A stretch of 64,000 bases of DNA from Penium margaritaceum (Eukaryota; Streptophyta; Zygnematophyceae; Desmidiales; Peniaceae): the NCBI GenBank assembly GCA_023375785.1, contig SZWC01004923.1:48859-112858 (forward strand), written 5' to 3'. Positions 33,061 through 43,440 of this stretch are shown piece by piece. The stretch's first letter is position 1; each line of letters starts with the position of its first letter. The notes beneath the pieces were generated by a model, which saw only the letters and a program-made list of their open reading frames with translations, was not told the DNA's origin and searched no databases. The position numbers and the translations under genes are program-made.

Positions 33061-36000
33061 ACTGGACCATGGCTAAAGAGTTGCTATACATTGCTACGCC
33101 TTCTCACACTGGAGGTGTGAGAAGGCGTACAAATGAGTGGTGAACAGAATTTCCCCAAACAAATTGTGTGATCGTAATTTCTTTCACCTTGATGGGTTAC
33201 GTACCTATTTCTCTCTTTCGTCCGTACCACCTCGTCCACCTTTTGGAGCTCGACCAAAAACGCGAGACTCACCCCTCGAGGGGACAAGGTTCTCACAAGT
33301 ACTTCAATTTACAGACAATGAGAACCTAAAATGGAAGGTGCAATGGCGCATCCCACTTGGCGGATGCGCAAATGGAAATAGTTTGAGGGCGGTAATGAAT
33401 ATCGCTCTCTTCACAACTCAAGTCACCCTGTGACAACCTGGTCGAGCAAAAAAGCTCTCTACATGTGGAGGTCTCAATTGCTTTTCCTTGACGTGGATAA
33501 GATATGACCATTGATTGCATAGTTGATCGATATCAAGCATTACTCAATCCAACACGGCGTTGGGTCGAGTCATCAAATGTGTCCTCCACTCAGCGTTTGT
33601 AAGTTGTCCATAGACGCCGGACGTATACACATATTTCTTCTGAGAAACTTAAGCAACTCCAACTAGGAACGACACCCACTCATCGGACAAAAAAACAGGG
33701 AAGTCTTTGAACCCGCTTGGATTCACTGGTAACACCAATACGAGATTAATACAAGCCATGATCAAACAAAAACTAAAACGAGTATTTTCACACCAATCAG
33801 TACCAAACATGTGGGAATCAACATAAGCAGTTTGTGGAGTTTGGAAACTCTTCTTATTGAGCCATTCCCATTACGCGTTGCATGCAGGCACAAGATAACC
33901 TCCTTCAACATTATTTTGACTTTCTATCCTCAATTTCTGCATTGAATTCAACTTGTTATGAATCCTTTTCAGTCACATTATGGGTTTTATGCGCTCAATT
34001 CATTTCTGAACCAATGCACGCCTTGCGTGTAACTTCACACCCTTGTTATGTTTTCCGACCTTGATTGTCTTTATTCAACCCTACTCCCTTAAATGACAAG
34101 ATGATTATGCGCCATTCTTTGCGTTAAGATGAACTCGGAATGTTGGCCAATGCACACTTTGAGAAGTTTGTGCGACATGCGCAGGTTTGTGTGGATTCTC
34201 AAACCCGGATTTCAAATGCAAGTTCAGTTCAGGTTTTAGTTTTCAAATAGTCCTCTAACTTGCTACAGTTTGACCAAGGTTCAATACTGGTGAGAAGCCA
34301 ATGCGTGCCAGTAGACTTAATGAGAAATACCGGGAAAGTTGTTGTACTGTAATGTAAAAAAACATCACCTTTCTTGGAACTAGGCCATCACGAACTGGGT
34401 GAGCACGCGCAGTAGCGCGGATCGGTCAGCGAATGCCTTTTCGATGTTGCGTTTGCCAGCATCAGCGCAGGTTGTGGCATCACGACGCACTCCTCACCAC
34501 TTCGAACTTCAAAGCAGGACGACCCAACATGGATACATATCCGTCACAAACCTTGAAGCAAACCCAAAGTGGAAGTCAACTTTTTCATTCGTTGACTTTC
34601 CACTGCACGCCTTCCTAGAGCATCCGTTCAAAATTCCAACGCATAGTATGGTCATGTCGCCTTGAGAATTTCAAGGTTTTTAAATAGGGATCTGTGTAAC
34701 TTGTTTTATGACTTGTTTTACCTCGAGGCATCCATTCCACCTTCCTCCGCCTAGGCTGGTTCGTGGCCCACGCGGCTACTGCTTGTTATTTACGTGTTTG
34801 CCGTACCTCTCGAAAAAGAGAGGTCAGTTTGACTAGGCTTATGGCTTTTGGTTGTTCGAGACTGAGGTAAAATCTCGTGTTGTAAGGAGATTGTTCTCGA
34901 TCCATCAATGTTTGTCGCCTGAAATGCATCCGACCACGATTGAGGCCCGTCCTCTATCTGCCTGAGAACCATTGTAAAGGAGTTCTCAGTGCATTTTTCT
35001 CCCTTTAAGGCTTGCTTTGTTGATCTCTGACCCCCCCTCCCCCGCCCTTCTCATCTCTCTTTCTCTCTCCATGTGGTCCTCTATGTGGACCGTAGAGGCT
35101 AAGGTTCACAAGCACAAGAGAGCATAATTTTTCAGTATGCGATATCTCAGCAAAGTAAACAGGAGCTCTATTAGGTGGTCTTGCGGTGGAGAAAATGTCC
35201 ATGATAGCATGCATAAAAAACACTGCAAAATATGAAACAAACAAAACTAGCTCATGTTGAAAATGAGCACGCATATATGGCCCCCAACGAAAGCGTGAAT
35301 AAAAATATGGATCCCCCATAAGTTTGCAGGCGAGAATTCCGCCCTGCATGACCCCCCCCCCCCCTAAGATAACACACAAAGCTAGCACCATAACTTAAAC
35401 GATGCCATGTCATTACCCCAAATCTGTAACTGATCAATGACTGGTGTATTTCCTTATCCAAGTTTTCTCTCTGTAAAGGAGAAAATCTGTTCTTTAATCC
35501 TTTTTCGAAACAATAGGACCCTAACACGTTTCTTCTCGCCATTCCCCCTTTCAAACCTCATGTCAAAGTTGTGTACACCCCTCACCCCTTTTCATGGATT
35601 TGGGCTACATCAACGTGGATTTTTGTTTTCCATCCCGTTTTCAGAGGCTAAGATTCATGGAAGAAAAATATAGAAAATGTTTTCTTTCGTGCATTTTTGT
35701 TCCAACGGTTGTAACATCTAAGAACAGGATGAAAGAACACTTCATTTCAAATCAGTCCCTTTTCATATAAAGGGAGGGGGACCAATGCTTGGGGGAGGGG
35801 GAAGTGGGGGGCAATGGATTTCAGCCACGTGTGAAGGTCCTCTGTTATAGATAAAAGAACTGTACACATGAAGATTATTTTCAACGTATTATAGCTCATC
35901 ATTCTAAGAGAGAATCCTTATCATAAAACAGACATGCCGTTTTCTCGATGACAAATTGTTGTGGATGAATTGGCATTGCCTACGTTGGGGTGCTATTTCT

Positions 36001-36170
36001 GCGTCCTATTTAACGGGTTCCAATATTGAAGGTCTCCATTTTTGCTACTTAATGGGGTCATATTTGCGAGCTTGCTTTGGGTGGGAGCCACATATACGTG
36101 CTACATTTAAGAGGGGTGGGGGCATCTTTTACCTCCTCAATGAGGGGGACAACATATTCGGGTGTTAGTC
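33061..36170. other. AT-rich stretch without recognised genes
   Basis: Only short, unconvincing frames occur here on both strands. Two related blocks in opposite orientation (about 35230-35400 and 35960-36130) hint at an old inverted repeat. Poly-C runs lie at about 35350-35365 and G-rich runs at about 35775-35815. I see no host gene or clear mobile element. Confidence 0.4.
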
Positions 36171-36596
36171 TGAAATGGTCGCTATGAAGGCATTTTCCTT
36201 TCTTGCTTCAGCACCGTCAAATCCTCCGCCAACGTTTCCTTTCTTGGAGCTCATAAGACATCCACCCTTGTGGACCACTTTTCAAGAAAAGATTCTTTTC
36301 TCTTTTCCTGCTCGCAGTACAGATAGTCGAAGTGAACCTAAAACTGGACGCTTCCCTCTTCTCACCCGAACACATTCGCCTCACTACGACAACAGCTACT
36401 CCTGTGGAACTGCTCAATACGCACTCCTCTCTCTTGCCGCAGAACTTGGGCTCTCGTCCAGTCCACCAGCCCCAACGTTCCCGAAGATTCCTCCTCTGTC
36501 CAAGCGGTTCTGTCCTCCCCCGCTTCCTCAATCTTCAGCTGTCTCTGTTCTTCCCACTCTCACCCCCTGGTTACATCCCGAGCGCCGAGGCAGTGA

Positions 36597-36881
36597 GGCA
36601 ATGCTGCAATCAACCCTCCAGGAGCCACCGAGAAGCGCTCGCGCAAGAGCCACCAGGCATGGCAACGGGCCGTCACCGTCACCGATGATGGCTCCGGTCC
36701 TCTGGCTCTGCTACTGCTGTGCTTCTCCTCCCCAGTGGCGGCGTGGACATGTTCCGACGAGTGCACCTGGTTCGGCACTGTCAGCAGCAATTGTGTCAAC
36801 CAGTGCGATGTGCGTGAAAGGGGGGAATGGAGACGTTTCAAATGTTGGACGTTCAAGAACGCTTACCATCAAAATGTCTAA
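36597..36881 (+). CDS. possible exon of a small secreted Cys-rich protein
   Basis: An open frame without its own ATG contains a leucine-rich hydrophobic core (GPLALLLLCFSSPVAA) that would suit a signal peptide cleaved after VAA. A short Trp/Cys-rich segment follows (WTCSDECTWFG, then SSNCVNQCDVRERGEWRRFK and a final Cys) before a TAA at 36879-36881. The cysteine pattern C-X3-C ... C-X3-C suggests disulfides. An upstream exon would have to supply the start. A longer ATG-initiated frame on the same strand (36175-36900) is the alternative, but it looks compositional. I do not recognise a family. Confidence 0.25.
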   Translation, partial: GNAAINPPGATEKRSRKSHQAWQRAVTVTDDGSGPLALLLLCFSSPVAAWTCSDECTWFGTVSSNCVNQCDVRERGEWRRFKCWTFKNAYHQNV

Positions 36882-36924
36882 GAATCATCGAGAAAACTAG
36901 ATGTTCTATGTCTTGGCAAGCGTT

Positions 36925-37114
36925 NNNNNNNNNNNNNNNNNNNNNNNNNNNNNNNNNNNNNNNNNNNNNNNNNNNNNNNNNNNNNNNNNNNNNNNNNNNN
37001 NNNNNNNNNNNNNNNNNNNNNNNNNNNNNNNNNNNNNNNNNNNNNNNNNNNNNNNNNNNNNNNNNNNNNNNNNNNNNNNNNNNNNNNNNNNNNNNNNNNN
37101 NNNNNNNNNNNNNN
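36925..37114. other. assembly gap (190 N)
   Basis: A run of N immediately precedes a GT repeat, the usual reason for an assembly break. Any frame running through it is meaningless. Confidence 0.95.
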
Positions 37115-37152
<38 letters not shown>

Positions 37153-37830
37153 CTGTGTCTGTGTCTGTGCCTGTGTTGGTGTCTATGTCTGTGTCTGTGT
37201 CTGTATCTGTGTCTTTGTTTGTATCCCTATCTGTGTCTTTCTGTGTCTCCTTCTCTGTCTCTGTCTATGTCTATGTTTTTGTCTTTGTCTGTATTTCTGT
37301 CTGTGTCTATGTCTATGTCTCTGTCTGTGTCTGTGTCTATGTCTCTGTCTGTGTCTCTTTCTGTTTCCGTGTGTGTGTCTGTCTGTGTCTCTGCCTGTGC
37401 CTGTGTCTATGCTTGTGTCTGTGTCTGTGCTTGTGTCTGTGTCTGTTTCTGTGTCTGTGTCTATGCCTGTGCCTGTTCCTGTGCCTGTGCCGGTGCCCGT
37501 GCCCGTGCCTGTGCCCGTGCCCGTGCCCATGCCCGTGCCCGCACCCGTGCTCGTGCCCGTGCCCATGCCCGTGCCCATTCTCGTGCCCGTGTTTGTGTCT
37601 GTGCCCGTGTTGGTGCCCGTGTCGGTAGCAGTGTCCATGTCTGTGTCTGTGTTTGTGTCCTTGTTTGTTCCATGTCCGTGTCCGTTTCCGTGTCCGTGTC
37701 CATCTCCGTGTCCATGTCCATGCCTGTGCCTGTGTCTTTGTCTGTGTCTGTGTGCATGTCCGTGTCCATGTCCGTGTCCATGTCCATGTCCGTGTCCGTG
37801 TCCGTGTCCGTGTCCGNTATGCTGTGTGGT
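37115..37830. repeat. GT / GTCTGT microsatellite-minisatellite array
   Basis: It starts as pure (GT)n and passes into TGTCTG and TGCCCG hexamer variants. Translations on both strands are Val/Cys/Ser or Thr/Asp/His runs and are not genes. One N near its end marks an assembly join. Confidence 0.9.
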
Positions 37831-37854
37831 CCATAGGGTGACTGCGATGAAGGG

Positions 37855-38460
37855 TCCAAATCCTTGGGTGATCGATCGCTTTTGGTAGTGGGACGGTCCT
37901 TCTGACTGCTGGTCCTTCTGACTGCTGGTCCTTCCGTCCGTCTGCCCGTCCGTCTGTCTTTGGTCTTGTTGCTCATGGGTTACTGGTAGGTTGTTCGCTC
38001 CTTTGTTCGGTTGGTTGGTGGGACAATCAGTTGGGCGGTCAGTTGGTCGGTTGCTCACTCCATCAGTCAATTGTCTGTTGGTTAGTCTGTTGGTTTGTTG
38101 GTCGGTCGGATTGTCGTTTGGTTGTTCAGTTGATCTGTTGACCAGTCTATTGTACGGAGGGGAAGACAGTTGGTTTGTCGGACGGTCAGATGGTCAGTTG
38201 TTCGGTTTGTTTTGTCATTTTGATAGTCAGTCAGACAGTGGGCTGGTTTGACATTTGGTTTGATGGCCGTTCGGTTGGCCTGTCAGCTAATCTTTTGGCC
38301 GGTTGGTCGGTTGGTCAGTCGGTCCGTCGGTCGGTTGCTCGGTCGGTCGGTCGGTCCGTCAGTTGGTCGGTCCGTCTGTCGGTCAGTCGGTAAGTCAGTC
38401 GGTCGGTCGGTCTTTTGGTCAGTGGGCCGTTTGGTCTATTCGTCAGTGTGGTTGCCGGTC
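37855..38460. repeat. GGTC/TTGG tetranucleotide-like array
   Basis: Degenerate repeats of GGTCGGTCGGTT type have a period near 4 bp, a different family from the array just upstream. Open frames such as SVGRSVGRSV are repeat translations. Confidence 0.85.
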
Positions 38461-38730
38461 ATAGGAATCTGTCCGAGTTTTTACGACAAATCTACGACTG
38501 CCTACAATGGGCGATCATCTCCCGGAGATGCAATGTCATTGCCTCTAGGAGATTTCTAGCCTAGCGACCCCCGCTCTTTGGGGTGAGGGGGGCCGGGAGG
38601 AGCTGTGGAATTTTTGCAAAGGGCCGAAGTGGGAAGGCAGAAACCGTTGGTGTGCTGCATGTGTGGCCGTCTGAGACCTTTGTGGCCTCTGTGGTCTTGT
38701 CGGTGTGGATGCGGACATCCACGCAGTTTA

Positions 38731-38840
38731 GCACCATTCGTAGCTGTGTTCATCGTCGAGCACCATTCGCAGCTGTGTTCATCGTCCAGCACCATTTGCA
38801 GCCATGTTTGTTGTCCGGCACCACCTGTAGCTTTGTTTTT
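38731..38840. repeat. short tandem repeat, unit about 28 bp, four copies
   Basis: Units built on GCACCATTCGCAGCTGTG and TTCATCGTC recur four times with increasing divergence. I see no coding role. Confidence 0.7.
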
Positions 38841-38879
38841 CCGTGCCTTCTCCCATTCCCCTCTTGTCTTTTTGTTGCT

Positions 38880-38995
38880 CCTCCACCTTCATCCTCGCCT
38901 TCGTCCTTGTCCTCGTCCTCATCCTCCTCCTCGTCCTCGTCCTCGTCCTTGTCCTCGTCCACATCCTCATCCTTATCCTGATCCCTGCCCACTTC
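38880..38995. repeat. (CTCGTC)n low-complexity array
   Basis: Imperfect CCTCGT hexamers give Glu/Asp runs on the reverse strand and Pro/Ser/Arg runs on the forward strand. It is not a gene. Confidence 0.85.
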
Positions 38996-39257
38996 CTCAT
39001 CATCGGCACTTGCCGTCCTTGCCCTTCATTTCCTCCCTTTTGACCATGATCCAGCTACTTCTGCGGTAACTGTGGCTGTCACATCGGCGTGGTTGCAGCG
39101 GCTGCCAATACTCCTGCTTTTGCCGCTGCTTCTCCCGCCGCCACTCCCTCCCTTCTCTAGCTTTGCTGTGCTGGTGGTTCTAGTGGTACTGCTAGTGCTT
39201 GTAGTGCTGATGGTGCTGGTGTTGCTACTAATGCTGGTGGTGCTGGAGGTGCTGTCA

Positions 39258-40190
39258 CTACCAGAGACCGTCTCTCATTTTCACGTGTGTGTTGCTGTGC
39301 CTGATGCTGGATGTTTGCGAACCAGGGCGTGCTTGCCTTTTGCCGTCCTTTGTCGAGCTGAACAAGCTTTCTATTGGTACTATTGGTGCATCCGGAGGAT
39401 GTACCATGTAAATCTTGTCATCCAACGTGCCATGTTCAAGATCCCAATCATAGTGTGCTACAAGGCTAAGAAGAGCACGAGCACTTGTGTAGCGTCTCAC
39501 AAGTGCAAACGTCTCCTCAACGCAAGGGATTTGAGAGAACCCCTTGACGGTGAGACATAACTTGTAGCGATCAACAGTATTGCAAGCTGGAAGTCCCAGT
39601 GCATAGAGACAACCTTGCGACGAGGTGGCAAGACAACAAGTTCATACACGCCATGCTCGCAGAGCACATCGAGATTGTCCTGCATGGAGGTCTCTGGGAG
39701 AGAGGCATCTGTGCCCCCCTGAGCCTCACGGAAAATTGTGGGCTCGGGTCCCAACGGAGAGAGACTACTGACAGGGAAGCAAAGAGCATCATAGCGTGCC
39801 ACTGAGGTGTCGATGACACTATGAAACTCCTCAGATGAAAGAGTATCCAAGTGTAGTGTAGGGTGCATGATGCCGACACCAAGCCAAAATGAAAGACCCC
39901 TGTCCCGCTTGAGTTGTGGTGAGACCCAGGGCACACAGCCCAGTATTACCATAAAGAATGCAGCTGTGAGAGGGAAGATCATGAACCGACCTCCATAAGA
40001 GAATAGCTGAGGAGGTGGCAAGACTGAGGCAGCGGGGACATGTGACTGGACGCTAGGTAGAACCTCAGCGACAGGTGATTGGGGAGCCAGAAGTGGGACC
40101 TGGGAAGACAAGGGAAGGGACCTGGCAGGGGAAAAAAAAGAAGAGACAAGAGAAACATCAGCGGCAGAGACACGGGCAGAGACGCCATTG
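39258..40190 (-). mobile_element. Ty1/Copia fragment (Copia-4), decayed
   Basis: On the reverse strand a Pro/Ser-rich integrase-RT linker leads into the RT entry block (EHGVYELVVLPPRRK) and then TSARALLSLVAHYDWDLEHG, related to the LHQMDV region of A and B. Neither LTRs nor the catalytic YVDD block are visible. It is a short, broken fossil fragment. Confidence 0.7.
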
Positions 40191-40349
40191 CCTCAAGGAG
40201 GATTGTGTTGATAGAGGAAAAATCACTTAAGGATTATTTTTTTGCGGCCGCTCCATGGACAAGTCCTGCAAACCATGAGAATGTGCAGTTCCTCGAGTTG
40301 CACTCAAAGAGGTTTGAGAAGTCAAAAAACAATGTCTGGTCTTAAAACC

Positions 40350-42450
40350 AGGCTTCTCGACCATATTACTTATAGAAAAGAGGCTCCACCATCAAGCAAT
40401 GCCAGTACCGTTTTCAGACTTCTACAGCCCCTCGGTTGCACGTGTAGCGGCATTGTCGGTTGGTCGTCCTCGAACATCTCGTCAAACTTTGAGATCTTAG
40501 GAACCCTGAAATGCATTGTTACGAGTCAATCAGATGGGTGATCGATTGGTGAATATACTTCCGGCCTGACAGGAGCTTTGCCTTTTACTCCTGTTATCTG
40601 TCGTTTCTCAACTCTTCCGATTTTTCTGTGACTTCCCTCCCTTTTTTATACGTTGTTGTGGCTTTCAACGACTATGCCACATATGGTCCAGCTTTTTGCA
40701 AGTCGAGCAGAGTCATTGGTCCTACTGATGGATGGCGTGGCGTTGATCTCCATAGGAGTGGAAATCTCCGTCAACTGCATATTTCCTCCGCCACGGTAGG
40801 AATGGTTGCTTTGGTGTCGGTAGCCGTTGGATTCCACATCCAAGCATTGTAGTTGGGTGTGTCAACTTGATCAGCTGATACGAGCAAAACGTCCTCCTCG
40901 ATGCTTGAAACCGCAATTTCACGTCATAATGTTGTGCTTGAGACCATTGTTGTAGTGGACACAAATTCTGTCAGGGGCAACGTCACCGCTTGTGATGATT
41001 TTGTGAAAACAATGTGAGTATTCCACCACGTTGGACTACTGACATAACACCGCTCTTATAGCTTGTACTATGCATTTGACTTCTCATTCAGTTTTCCAAA
41101 GCGTGAGAGAACGGCCACGTGAAGTCCATAAATGGGGTCAACAACTATGGCCATCCAATAGATCTTCTCGGGAGGTAGAACGCTTGTAGTCAACGATGTG
41201 AGAGTTGTCCCATGGGGCATCGATCTTGTTCCACCAGTCTCCTGCTGCCATTGGATGTGATCAAGGCCAGACCACAAAGTTAGTGCCGTGTCACACAAAA
41301 GTGAGCTCGTGGTGTCTTTTTTTTTTGTGGTTCTTGACTCAAGCGTCAGTGAAGTACACCGACACGCTCATCAACCATATCCATACTGTTTGCTCCTTTG
41401 GAACTGTGAAATCAGACAGCTCGTGGTGTACCAACTAGGTTTGGGATTCACTCAAGCGTTTGGTGTTTCTCTCGATGAGTATTGCTTCCAGTTCGTGAGT
41501 TATGTAGCTCTTGCATCCTCGTGGTGAGTTATTGGAGCAGATGGTTGTTGAGGCTCACTGGTGCCAAAGGTTTCTGATATGGGTCATCATTAATGTGTGC
41601 CTATCGTTGGGAGTTCCTACCATCATGCCAGGTATTGACCCATTCAGCAGCGGTGGGGGCGAGGAATTTGCTGATCCCAAAGGGGAAGTCAGAGTATTGG
41701 CCATCAAATTGAATGGTTCCTTCCATTCCCTATACAGGCTCTTGCTGCTGCCACCTAGGCTACTCAAAGAGCGACGTGAGTCTGTTGCTGATGTCGCTTT
41801 GTCACTGAAGTCTTTGCAAGGTTACTACACCTCGTTTCTGGGTGTGCTTGCTCATTTCACCATCACCATCGTGAAGTCTACCAACTACTAGACAACGGAG
41901 ACGCATGGAAGACTTGTCTAACATTGTTGTGTAAGAGTGAGGTCCTCGGCTGCCCCTCCAGTACCACGGCACTTTGATAACAAGCGCTATGTCAAGTGGA
42001 GCGTAGATGGTGAGCATGTAGAAGCTGCATAGGAAATGATGATTTGGGAAATGGGACACTCGAGTATTTCGTAATTTGATGACCAGTCTTGGAACTGTCG
42101 AGCACATACATACAAGTGTAGAAACAAGAATGAGGAACACTCGGGGTCTTGAGTGCTCGAGGTAAGTGACGCTTGTGATTCTCCATCGTTAGTGGTGTTG
42201 TTTCCAGAAAACCTGCGAACAATTTGGGGCTTTTGAGAACATCTACGCGTGTCTTCATACAAGTTTGCCGCTAACAAAGATTGAACTACACAATATCCAA
42301 CGGACGACATGGTTTGCTTTAGTTTCTTCAACCCTTCTGGAAGGTAGGCAAAGTTTTCAGAAGCGTCTGGAAGGGAACAGTAGAGGTTGAGGCAGTTGGC
42401 CAAAGTGTCCACGGCACTTCAACATAAAATTCCGAAACTTGTCGCGCCAT
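40350..42450 (-). mobile_element. Ty3/Gypsy chromovirus fragment: LTR-like plus gag region
   Basis: DNA at about 40390-41880 is similar to the gag region at about 46840-48400, for example the GGTTGGTCGTCCTCG block and a shared gag stretch with WQQETGG / QRQQETAGA. Positions about 41950-42400 resemble the LTR-like block at 42950-43440 (a shared CATACAAGTG stretch and a CTCGGGGTC / CTTGGGGTCG stretch). This places a 5' LTR ahead of gag on the reverse strand. It is strongly decayed and no pol part is visible. Confidence 0.55.
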
Positions 42451-42949
42451 GGGCCACTAATGTAAGGGCGCAGATCTCTGGCACCCAGTTTTCATAGCAG
42501 AATACCCCATCCATCCAAATGCTGCTGCTACCACTAGGTGAGTAACAAAGGGCAAAAAGGTCATGTTAAGCCCGATTGTCATGAGTTGTTGACGCATGAA
42601 ACGGACCTCATCTGAAACTCCTCAATGGAGGGGTTTGAGATATTTGCGGGGGAGGTTTGCTTGAGGTTTCTGGAGAGTTTGAGACTCTGCTTTTCCCAAA
42701 ATGGAACTTGATGGGCTTTGCTAGTGCGAGGCCAGGCAAAAACCCCAAAGCGATTCCTTATGTGATGGGTTTGTTTTGGATGTGATGTGTCCAAGAAAGG
42801 GTTTAACATTGAAATCTGTATGTTTATCTCTTTTTCTTATGCTGGCAGCCAATATTTCCGAGTTCCCCTCGTGACCAGGGGTTTCTGATGGATTGAAAAT
42901 CATCTTGAAAGTTGCCTAACATTGAATTTGCTATCATGCCGAACGGAGC
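42451..42949. other. unassigned, perhaps LTR-related spacer
   Basis: No domain is recognised. Its position between two related LTR-like blocks suggests decayed chromovirus sequence. Confidence 0.35.
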
Positions 42950-43440
42950 GTAGATGGTGAACAGGTGGAATTTGCAAGACAGAACACAATTTAGAATTTG
43001 GCACACTTGAGCAATTTATGATTAGCGCTAAGTGAACTTTAATCACAACTGTCAAAGTGATAAAAGATATGCATACAAGTGCCAAGTTGAGACATACTTG
43101 GGGTCGTTAGGTTGATTACTGAGCGACGCGTGTAGAGTCGCGTCAGGAGTGGTCGCATTTGAGTAGGTCCGTTGAGAGATTAGGGGTCTTCAAGAATCGA
43201 CGGTGAAGATGCGAGACGCATCTTCATAAATCAAGATTTATCTCAGTGTGTCGAGAAGTCATCTGAAAGTTGGTGATACTTCTTTCGTAGGTTTGCGAGA
43301 GTGGCCAAAGTTGTTGGAAGGTCCGGGAAGATTCACTCAAGGCGAGAGCAGTTGATCAGTTTTCCCTCGACTTTTGGAGTGAATACTGCGGTCTCGCGAC
43401 GCAATAAGCTATTTGTGTAATAAGAGAAATGCACACTCGA
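42950..43440 (-). repeat. LTR-like block, chromovirus side 1
   Basis: It matches the block at 48490-48950 in inverted, not direct, orientation. Shared pieces include ACAATTTAGAATTTGG, GGGGTCTTCAAGAAT and GGGAAGATTCACT. Its position after the chromodomain suits a 3' LTR of a reverse-strand element. Confidence 0.65.

Noticed and set aside
36175-36900. 241-residue forward frame
   Set aside because: Pro/Ser-rich and low-complexity, with no domain. A different frame in its 3' part looks more protein-like, so I kept only that as a weak candidate.
36827-38070. Long frames spanning the N-gap and GT/GTCTGT array
   Set aside because: They consist of N-derived unknown residues and Val/Cys or Thr/Asp/His repeats on both strands.
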